A DNA stretch of 64,000 nt, from the NCBI GenBank assembly GCA_021324435.1, contig JAJPIZ010000045.1, positions 1-64,000 of the forward strand, given 5' to 3'. Every line of letters starts with the position of its first letter. The stretch's first letter is position 1. Source of the DNA: Anaerolineae bacterium (lineage in GTDB: Bacteria > Chloroflexota > Anaerolineae > Anaerolineales > Villigracilaceae). The notes beneath the pieces were generated by a model. The model had not been told where the DNA came from. It searched no databases and saw nothing but the letters and a program-made list of their open reading frames with translations. Made by a program: the position numbers and the translations under genes. Positions 58,625-64,000 of the stretch are shown here, one piece after another.

Positions 58625-59161
58625 TTACGGAGTAGGAGTGCCCTCCACCCCTTCGGCGCGCAGGAAGAAAACGCTGGTTTCTTTCTTTTGCTCATCGGTG
58701 GCGGCAATGATAATCAAGCCAACGGACTTGCCTGCATCTTGTTTGGTGAAACTGCATAAGACGCCGTTCTCACTCATGGGCATACAGGCCGCTTCCGCTT
58801 GTTCCCATCCATAGCCGGTCATGCGATCCGGGGTGTAGAAGGCCTGAACATCAGCCGGCGTTTTGCCGCTCAGGTTAAAGGCCACCCAGTCCCAATGGCC
58901 GGCGTCTGAGCCGTTGTTGAGACCTCGCATCATTGCATCCATAATTGGGCTTGCCAGCGCCTTGAGCCAGGCCGGCATATCAATTGCCTCAGAGTTTCCC
59001 ATACCGTCCATGGGAGGCACATCGCTCCAAAGGCTGGAGACGGCAGTCATGTTGGTGTTGCCGCCTGTGGCCTGGTTGACGGCGGTATCCAGCAGGCCGC
59101 AGGCCAGAGAGGAGAGTACAACCAGAGCCATCCATACGATAAAACGATTTTTGGTGTTCAT
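58625..59161 (-). CDS. Putative lipoprotein of unknown function
   Basis: About 178 residues. Signal peptide with lipobox LSSLAC, then a loop rich in Gly/Asn/Thr, a hydrophobic stretch (AWLKALASPIMDAMMRGL), DWVAFNLSGKTPADVQAFYTPDRMTGYGWEQAE and LIIIAATDEQKKETSVFFLRAEG. Starts at MNTKNRFIVW with GGAGG upstream. The compact stress-like fold pattern near TPADVQAFYT (as in DUF4019-type exported proteins) is suggestive only. Twenty-one bases separate it from the next lipoprotein gene, so they are probably one operon. Confidence 0.7.
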   Translation of the reverse strand: MNTKNRFIVWMALVVLSSLACGLLDTAVNQATGGNTNMTAVSSLWSDVPPMDGMGNSEAIDMPAWLKALASPIMDAMMRGLNNGSDAGHWDWVAFNLSGKTPADVQAFYTPDRMTGYGWEQAEAACMPMSENGVLCSFTKQDAGKSVGLIIIAATDEQKKETSVFFLRAEGVEGTPTP

Positions 59162-59479
59162 GATTTGGTCCTCCAACAGTAAATCCGAGAAGATGTTTTA
59201 TGGTAACTCGAAAACAATATATATCAATGCCGCTGCTCTTTCAAGTGGGACATACATCCTAGAGCCGTTATAACAAAGCAGACATGGGGACCTGTAGAGG
59301 TTCCATGTCTGCCGGGGAGGAGAATGTCGGCTTGTCCGAGTCTTATGATCGTATTATGACTCAGCAAGATGACGCGAGGCGCGCAGAAGAGAACAGGGAA
59401 CGGGAAGTCGCGACGAAAAACAGGATGGCAATAGATACACTGCTCACAAAGCGTTTGCTCTTCACCGCTCACACCTCGA
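59162..59479. other. Intergenic stretch of about 318 bases
   Basis: Apart from a 16/15-base hairpin at 59278-59312, I see no gene I can support. A 74-codon frame on the plus strand and an 82-codon frame on the minus strand exist, but their compositions look like noise (very charged on plus, Cys/His-scattered on minus) and neither has a ribosome-binding site. A small RNA is possible. Confidence 0.5.
59278..59312. repeat. Strong hairpin in the lipoprotein-VIT1 gap
   Basis: gcagacatggggacct (59278-59293), loop gtag, aggttccatgtctgc (59298-59312): about 14 of 15 paired positions. No T tract follows, so not a classical terminator. Confidence 0.65.
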
Positions 59480-60175
59480 CTATTTATCTATCAGCCACGC
59501 AATTGTGAACGCGGCGCTGGCGGCTAGTCCGCCGATGAGCATGGTCTGGAACGCGGCCAAAAGCGGACGCGTGCCTGTGAAACTTCCCTTGATGTAACCG
59601 AATACGCCCAGCGCAAGCAACGTCACACTCACGGAATAAGGCATGGCCTGCGTGGCATGTGGAATGAAAAAATACGGGGAGAGAGGAATGAACCCGCCGG
59701 CGATGTAGGAAAAAGCAATCGTGGCCGCGCTGGTCACGGCACGCGCGGGATGCGGTTCTTCCAATCCCAGTTCGAAGCGCATCATAAAGTCCACCCAGTC
59801 TTTGGGGCGTTTCATCAAAGCCTGGATAACGGGTTTGCTTTCTTTTTTCGTTAGGCCGTATGAGGTCAGGATTTCTTCGGTTTCACGAATCTCGAAATCT
59901 TTTTTGGTGACGATCTCATCTTCTTCGCGGAGACGTTCGTTCTCGAAATGCTCGGCGTCCGAGCGGGCGGCAAGATAACCACCGAGTCCCATGGCGATGG
60001 AACCAGCCGCAATCTCTGCCAGTCCAGCCAGGACAACTACATTGCTGTTCGCGACCGCTGAAAGTCCCGCGGCGAGCGCAAAGGGGACGGTCAGGCCGTC
60101 GGACATGCCGATCACGATATCGCGCACGGTTTCTGAAGCCGTAAAATGTTTTTCGATGTGAGGGGTCTGTGGCAT
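59480..60175 (-). CDS. VIT1/CCC1-family transporter
   Basis: 231 residues. Opens near ASETVRDIVIGMSDGLTVPFALAAGL, the VIT1/CCC1 signature with an acidic residue in the first helix, then IAAGSIAMGLGGYLAARSDAEHFENERLREEDEI, a cytosolic acidic region, and three more membrane segments. The family moves Fe2+/Mn2+ across membranes. Start MPQTPHIEKHF has CAGGAGA upstream. Own promoter upstream. No iron regulator beside it. Confidence 0.88.
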   Translation of the reverse strand: MPQTPHIEKHFTASETVRDIVIGMSDGLTVPFALAAGLSAVANSNVVVLAGLAEIAAGSIAMGLGGYLAARSDAEHFENERLREEDEIVTKKDFEIRETEEILTSYGLTKKESKPVIQALMKRPKDWVDFMMRFELGLEEPHPARAVTSAATIAFSYIAGGFIPLSPYFFIPHATQAMPYSVSVTLLALGVFGYIKGSFTGTRPLLAAFQTMLIGGLAASAAFTIAWLIDK

Positions 60176-60201
60176 ATGTCTCTCCTGAATCAGTTTCATG
60201 G

Positions 60202-60230
60202 AGTATAGACAGAAACATGACAAAATACAA
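60202..60230 (-). promoter_or_regulatory. Sigma-70 type promoter of the VIT1-like gene
   Basis: On the minus strand TTGTAT (60225-60230), 17-base spacer, TATACT (60202-60207). Start near 60195, about 20 bases before the ATG. Confidence 0.6.
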
Positions 60231-60305
60231 CCCCACCCAATGAATTTCTTCTTAATTAGATTTTGTTTCTACGCAAATACTTATTTAATTCTATGAAAAC
60301 CTACA

Positions 60306-60334
60306 TTGACCCGTAACACGGCGAGGCGCAGAAT
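60306..60334 (+). promoter_or_regulatory. Promoter of the small membrane gene
   Basis: TTGACC (60306-60311), 17-base spacer, CAGAAT (60329-60334). Start near 60341, leader of about 24 bases. Confidence 0.5.
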
Positions 60335-60364
60335 CATGACAAACGAAAAGCTGGCGAGGATAAC

Positions 60365-60523
60365 ATGCCCAACGGAAATCGCATGATCAACAAATCGCAC
60401 ATACCGGAGAACTCAACATTCTTTGAGAAGATCGTTCCGGCATTATTGATTTTCATGGGAGTTCTGACCGTTGTGTTGATTTTGTTCGCGGCGGGCGTCT
60501 TGCTCGGAATTGTACATTTTTGA
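60365..60523 (+). CDS. Small single-helix membrane protein, 52 residues
   Basis: Starts MPNGNRMINKSHIPEN, then a long hydrophobic helix (about 24-50: IVPALLIFMGVLTVVLILF, AAGVLLGIV) and ends HF. GAGGA six bases before the ATG and a promoter upstream support a real gene. A further 31 bases lead to the next gene on the same strand. No family recognised; perhaps an accessory to the neighbouring membrane protein. Confidence 0.6.
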   Translation: MPNGNRMINKSHIPENSTFFEKIVPALLIFMGVLTVVLILFAAGVLLGIVHF

Positions 60524-60554
60524 TTCATTTCACCAAAAAGGAGAATTATTCAAT

Positions 60555-61370
60555 ATGTCCATCAATCAAGTTCTGCCATTTGTTTCCACAGCCATCATGG
60601 GTTACTTCACGGTCTGGGTGCTACAGCGCTATGCCGTTCGCCGCGCGCCGCAGTTTTTGTTCTGGGGCATTGGTCTGGCGATGTTCGCGGCAGGGAGTTT
60701 TGCGGAAGCCTTCCTTTCGCTGGCATGGAATCCATGGGTCTTCTTCGTCTGGTACCTGTTCGGCGCGGCGCTGAACGCGGCATGGATCGGACACGGCACG
60801 CTCTATCTCCTCGTTCGCAAGCGCTGGGTACATGCCGTAACCGGCGTTCTGATCGTCGGCAGTCTCTTTGCGGGCTACTTGATGTTGCAAGCGATGCCGA
60901 AACTCGATGCTGCATCGTTCACAACCTCCAAACCGGTGAGCGAACAATATGGTACAAAAGTGTTGAAAGACGGAGAGACCGCTCCCGCGGGTGCACAGAC
61001 CGCCACGACGACCTATCGCGGAAAAGAAGTGACGGTTGTACGCGGCTTGTTGCCACTCGGCACACCCGTCCGCCTGACAACTCCATTCTTCAACATTTAC
61101 GGTTTGCTCACGCTGGTCGGCGGCGCAATCTACTCCGCCTACTTGTTCTGGCGCAAACGCGTCATGCCCAACCGTGTGATCGGAAACGTGCTGATTGCGG
61201 CTGGCGCGTTATTCATCGGCTCGGCCAGCACGCTGACTCGCCTCGGATATGGACAATTCCTTTATCTGGGCGAATTGCTCTCGGCCATCCTGATGTTCGC
61301 CGGTTTCCGCTTCGCCGCCCGACCTCAGCCGGACGAGGTCCCTCAGGCCATCGCGGCGCCTGCCGATTAA
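60555..61370 (+). CDS. Polytopic membrane protein of unknown function
   Basis: 271 residues, seven hydrophobic segments: VSTAIMGYFTVWVLQRYA, FLFWGIGLAMFAAGSFAEAFL, FVWYLFGAALNAAWIGHG, VTGVLIVGSLFAGYLML, then a soluble loop of about 60 residues, then IYGLLTLVGGAIYSAYLFW and two more. AAGGAGAAT precedes the ATG at 60555; a start 15 codons earlier has no such site. No family recognised; topology recalls 7TM receptor-like or carotenoid/phytochrome-related membrane modules but I cannot support that. Ends at a strong terminator. Confidence 0.7.
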   Translation: MSINQVLPFVSTAIMGYFTVWVLQRYAVRRAPQFLFWGIGLAMFAAGSFAEAFLSLAWNPWVFFVWYLFGAALNAAWIGHGTLYLLVRKRWVHAVTGVLIVGSLFAGYLMLQAMPKLDAASFTTSKPVSEQYGTKVLKDGETAPAGAQTATTTYRGKEVTVVRGLLPLGTPVRLTTPFFNIYGLLTLVGGAIYSAYLFWRKRVMPNRVIGNVLIAAGALFIGSASTLTRLGYGQFLYLGELLSAILMFAGFRFAARPQPDEVPQAIAAPAD

Positions 61371-61387
61371 TCCTCATCCACCCAAAC

Positions 61388-61426
61388 AAAAATGACAGTC
61401 ATCCTGCAAGATGACTGTCATTTTTT
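61388..61426. terminator. Strong bidirectional terminator
   Basis: aaaaatgacagtcat(c) / (g)atgactgtcattttt: about 15-base stem, seven-base loop, T run following and A run preceding. It ends the 7TM-type gene. Its core resembles that of the palindrome at 46251-46285. Confidence 0.85.
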
Positions 61427-61520
61427 ATCTCCTCGCAATGCCTTCCAATACGTGTAAAATGGAAACACAAAATTCGTCAACGCCGCGACTGCGGCGTTCT
61501 CATACACAAGGAGAATTCCC

Positions 61521-61949
61521 ATGTATCACACCATCATTATCGTCGGCAACCTCGGCAAGGACCCCGAGATGCGTTACACGCCCTCGGGTCAGGCTGTGAC
61601 CTCGTTCTCGGTGGCATCGAATCGCAAATACACCGCGTCGAACGGCGAACAGGTCAATGAAACCATCTGGTTTCGAGTTTCTGCCTGGGGCAAACAGGCC
61701 GAGATCTGCAATCAGTACCTCAAGAAAGGCTCCAAAGTTTTGATCGAAGGCCGTCTAACTCCGGACAAATCAACCGGCGGTCCGCGTATTTGGCAAAAGC
61801 AGGATGGCTCCTCCGGCGCTTCATTTGAAGTCACTGCCGGAACGGTCCGTTTTCTCAGCGCACGCGGCGAAGGCGACAGCGGTGGAGGCGGCATGGCAGA
61901 TACAGGCGACATGGCCACTGCGCCCGCCGAGGATGATATTCCATTCTAA
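61521..61949 (+). CDS. ssb: Single-stranded DNA-binding protein
   Basis: 142 residues. OB fold opening MYHTIIIVGNLGKDPEMRYTPSG, then FSVASNRKY, ETIWFRVSAWGKQAEIC and YLKKGSKVLIEGRLTPD; a Gly-rich linker and the acidic tip EDDIPF that recruits repair and replication partners. Tetrameric cytoplasmic protein. AAGGAGAA precedes the ATG. Followed by DUF3467 and translin genes. Confidence 0.95.
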   Translation: MYHTIIIVGNLGKDPEMRYTPSGQAVTSFSVASNRKYTASNGEQVNETIWFRVSAWGKQAEICNQYLKKGSKVLIEGRLTPDKSTGGPRIWQKQDGSSGASFEVTAGTVRFLSARGEGDSGGGGMADTGDMATAPAEDDIPF

Positions 61950-61961
61950 ATGGATGGCTCA

Positions 61962-62010
61962 ACAGGTCTAACAGTTTTGCTCGCTACAACCTGTTAGGCC
62001 TGTCCATTTT
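61962..62010. terminator. Hairpin after ssb
   Basis: acaggtctaacag..tt (61962-61975) and aacctgttaggcctgt (61988-62003), followed by ccatttta. Possible terminator between ssb and the DUF3467 gene, although the T run is short. Confidence 0.6.
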
Positions 62011-62028
62011 ACAAACTGCGAGACACCC

Positions 62029-62361
62029 ATGGCAACTCCACAAAAAGTATCCGGCCCAATCCTCGAAGTCCCTGAGAATCTTGAAATCTCATACTCAAAC
62101 CTGGCGCGCATCTCTCACTCGCCCGCCGACATCATCATAGATTTCGCTCATCTGCTTCCCGCGGAAATGAAAGCAGTGGTGAAAGCGCGCGTCCTGATGT
62201 CCCCCCTTTCGGCAAAATTGTTGCTGCGCGCGCTGACCGAAAATCTGGCGCGTTATGAAGCCGCTTTCGGAGAGATTAGTGTGCCCACCAACTCCTCGCT
62301 GGCCGAGAATCTCTTCCGCCCTCATCAGCCGCCGGAAAACGACAAGCAGAACATAAAATAA
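62029..62361 (+). CDS. DUF3467 protein
   Basis: 110 residues. Core LEISYSNLARISHSPADIIIDFAHLLP, AVVKARVLMSPLSAKLLLRALTENLARYEAAFGEI matches DUF3467, a short family of unknown function seen in many bacteria and archaea. The YSNLxRISHSPxxxxxDF signature is clear. The translin gene starts one base after its stop, so the two are tightly coupled. Confidence 0.85.
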   Translation: MATPQKVSGPILEVPENLEISYSNLARISHSPADIIIDFAHLLPAEMKAVVKARVLMSPLSAKLLLRALTENLARYEAAFGEISVPTNSSLAENLFRPHQPPENDKQNIK

Positions 62362-62362
62362 T

Positions 62363-63052
62363 ATGCACAAACTTGAAAATCTCGCGGACCAAATCCGACG
62401 CGATTTCGATGCGCGCACCACTGCGCGCGACCGTGCGCTTGCTCAAGCCCGTCAGTTGACGCGCGCCTGTTCGCTTGCGATTCGCGCCGTCCATCGCGAC
62501 GAAGCCGATGTGATGAATGGGCATCTGACCGAGGCGCGCAAACTGTCGGCATCGTTGAAGGCCGATCTCATCGAGCACCCCGATCTTTTTTACGCGGGAT
62601 ACACACAGGATGCGTTGAAGGAATTCGTGGAAGCCAATGTGACCTGCGCCTTGATTCAAAATCAGGCCCTGCCTACGCCCGAAGAATTGGGCGTGACGAG
62701 CTTCACCTTCTTAAACGGCCTTGCCGAAGTAGTTGGAGAATTGCGGCGCAGAACTCTGGACATTTTGCGTCACGGATATTCGCAGGAAGCGGAGCGCCTG
62801 CTGGGCATCATGGATGATATTTATTCCGTGCTGGTGACAATGGATTATCCCGACGCGATCACCAACGGTCTGCGGCGTCAGACCGATCTGGCGCGCGGCA
62901 TCATCGAGAAGACGCGCGGCGACATCACGTTCAGTCTGCGCGGCGAGCATCTCGAACAAGCCATCAGCCGTTTGAGCGCTCAATTAAACGGCGGCCACAC
63001 CGAGGTCCCGAAAAGAGACGGACACTCCACCCCATCCGATGCTGAAGAATAA
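62363..63052 (+). CDS. Translin-family protein
   Basis: 229 residues, all helical. DQIRRDFDARTTARDRALAQARQLTRACSLAIRAVHR, FVEANVTCALIQNQ and GLAEVVGELRRRTLDILRHG, and DDIYSVLVTMDYPDAITNGLRRQTDLARGIIEKTRGDI are the translin signature blocks, the acidic FVEAN-type positions being those that build the RNase site in TRAX. Translin/TRAX form octamers that bind single-stranded DNA/RNA and cut RNA. Bacterial copies are little studied. Tightly coupled to DUF3467, close to ssb. Confidence 0.85.
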   Translation: MHKLENLADQIRRDFDARTTARDRALAQARQLTRACSLAIRAVHRDEADVMNGHLTEARKLSASLKADLIEHPDLFYAGYTQDALKEFVEANVTCALIQNQALPTPEELGVTSFTFLNGLAEVVGELRRRTLDILRHGYSQEAERLLGIMDDIYSVLVTMDYPDAITNGLRRQTDLARGIIEKTRGDITFSLRGEHLEQAISRLSAQLNGGHTEVPKRDGHSTPSDAEE

Positions 63053-63055
63053 GTT

Positions 63056-63676
63056 ATGGCAAAAGCAGGGAAACGCTACTCACTTGTAATTTACACGCGC
63101 ATGATGGATCGCTGGTGGCCGGTCATTTTCTTTATCGGCCTGGCGTTGTTCGCACTGGCATGGCCGTTTTACAGCGACCTTTATGCGCGCCTCACCGAGC
63201 CGTGGCGCTGGATGACATTGGCAGGATTGGGCGCAATCGTCGTCTTCATTTCTTTGATTATGCTGGTCATGCGAAAGAGCGCATACGTTCAGCCGTTCAG
63301 CGATCATCTGCGGCTGGCAACGCCTTTCCTGCGCATGAACATTTCGTATCGCCGCATCCGGCGCACGGCCACCGCCAGCATGTCCGCGTTGTTTCCACCC
63401 AAAAGTTTGAGAGGACTGAAGCGCGACATCATCGAGCCGCTGGCCTCGATGACTGCTGTGATCGTCGAGTTGAATGCCATGCCGATGTCGGCTTCTGTTT
63501 TGCGTTTCTTTTTATCGCCGTTCTTCTTCAAAGACCGGACGCCGCATCTGGTGCTACTCGTTCAAAACTGGATGGCCTTCAGCACGGAGCTCGAAAGTAT
63601 GCGCGTGGGCGGAACCCAGCCATCCGCGCAACATCAAACGAATCAATCCATCTTGTCGCGCCTTCCAAGGAAATGA
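63056..63676 (+). CDS. Membrane protein of unknown function
   Basis: 206 residues. Two membrane helices (about 20-40 and 53-72) with a basic N-terminus, then a soluble C-terminal region with hydrophobic strands (DHLRLATPFLRMNISYRRIRRT, HLVLLVQNWMAFSTELESM), which resembles a PH-like fold in pattern. No named family recognised. Three bases after the translin gene, and its stop overlaps the next start by four bases (ATGA), so it belongs to the same operon. Confidence 0.7.
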   Translation: MAKAGKRYSLVIYTRMMDRWWPVIFFIGLALFALAWPFYSDLYARLTEPWRWMTLAGLGAIVVFISLIMLVMRKSAYVQPFSDHLRLATPFLRMNISYRRIRRTATASMSALFPPKSLRGLKRDIIEPLASMTAVIVELNAMPMSASVLRFFLSPFFFKDRTPHLVLLVQNWMAFSTELESMRVGGTQPSAQHQTNQSILSRLPRK

Positions 63677-64000
63677 ATATTTATTTTGCCTGTTCGATCA
63701 CAGGCGGACGCGAGTTCGAACGCGTCTATCAGGACCTGATCGCGGCTCTGCTTGCGGACGGTCACGAGGTGCCGACGGCTCACCTTGCGCAACCCAGCGC
63801 GGTCACGGAAGAAGCCGCTATTTCGCCGCGCGAAGTCTACGAACGCGATGTGAACTGGATTCGCAATGCAGACGCGTTGATCGCGGAGGTCAGCGTCCCG
63901 TCGCACGGAGTCGGGTTCGAGATTGCATTTGCCTTGAACGCGGGAAAGCCGGTCTTATGTCTTTGCCAGGAGGGGAGGAAACTCTCAAAGATGATCAGCG
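63673..64000 (+). CDS. Nucleoside 2-deoxyribosyltransferase-like protein, 3' end outside window
   Basis: Partial, at least 109 residues visible. MNIYFACSITGGREFERVYQDLI opening, ISPREVYERDVNWIRNADALIAEVSVPSHGVGFEIAFALNAGKPVL: the DNPH1/NDT pattern with the catalytic Glu likely in GVGFEIAFA. Family members cleave or transfer the deoxyribose of (deoxy)nucleoside monophosphates. The start overlaps the upstream stop (ATGA). The gene continues past the window edge. Confidence 0.87.
   Translation, partial: MNIYFACSITGGREFERVYQDLIAALLADGHEVPTAHLAQPSAVTEEAAISPREVYERDVNWIRNADALIAEVSVPSHGVGFEIAFALNAGKPVLCLCQEGRKLSKMIS

Noticed and set aside
59224-59508. Two small frames in the lipoprotein-VIT1 gap
   Set aside because: No ribosome-binding site, no hydrophobic or domain pattern, and they overlap each other on opposite strands.
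1-64000. tRNA, rRNA, CRISPR, insertion sequence, prophage or integrase
   Set aside because: Looked for on both strands; no cloverleaf, no regularly spaced identical repeats and no transposase or integrase frame was recognised.

Overview
The window reads as a chromosomal segment of a bacterium of the phylum Chloroflexota, most likely class Anaerolineae. This rests on the style of the proteins (NurA/HerA pair, KimA-like permeases with RCK partners, DUF6056, DUF4349, DUF3467/translin pair, ParA/ParB with an Flp-type secretion ATPase), on lipoproteins without any outer-membrane assembly gene, and on the many short palindromic repeats between and inside genes. No rRNA, tRNA, CRISPR array, transposase, integrase or prophage gene was found. 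Coding is dense, with many 1 to 4 base overlaps between neighbours.

Left part (1-12.2 kb): a DUF554 protein, two tandem membrane-anchored DsbA-like thioredoxin proteins, an alpha/beta hydrolase, a translationally coupled V4R / GNAT / TPR trio, a double helix-turn-helix regulator, then a leftward cluster of CpaF ATPase, a small unknown protein, CpaE-like ATPase, OmpR-type regulator and two histidine kinases. From 12.2 to 20.1 kb the same strand carries an amidohydrolase, parB, parA, a PfkB sugar kinase and the ribosome/insertase block jag, yidC, a PQQ-repeat lipoprotein, yidD, rnpA and rpmH, whose promoter is visible. This is the conserved origin-proximal neighbourhood, but dnaA and a DnaA-box cluster are absent, and rsmG and recF lie about 30 kb away.

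Middle (20.2-32.7 kb): a probable potassium-uptake block (two KimA-like APC permeases, two TrkA/RCK proteins), two PlsC acyltransferases with cmk, a DMT exporter, era, a YitT protein, a beta-hydroxyacid dehydrogenase and a SIMPL-domain lipoprotein. From 32.8 to 37.8 kb lies a rightward operon with its own promoter: NurA nuclease, a small protein resembling a stand-alone HAS barrel, an unexpected DUF6056 membrane protein, and the HerA helicase. This is the most system-like locus in the window.

Right part (38-64 kb): CorA, a PolX-type protein with an altered polymerase active site, small membrane proteins, an AAC(6')-like acetyltransferase, a PEBP lipoprotein, a second CpaE/TadZ-like ATPase, coaBC with altered decarboxylase motifs, a phosphoesterase, a DUF4349 protein behind an ECF-sigma-like promoter, rsmG, a cupin, recF, def, a cyclic-nucleotide/PH membrane protein, a flippase-like protein with an FAD oxidoreductase, lipoproteins, a VIT1-type transporter, ssb, DUF3467, a bacterial translin and a truncated nucleoside deoxyribosyltransferase.

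Two features recur throughout. Palindromic repeats of several families fill intergenic gaps, and three sit in frame inside coding sequences (amidohydrolase, recF, a GNAT gene). Many genes have a consensus -10 box 6 to 12 bases before the start codon, which suggests leaderless or near-leaderless transcripts.
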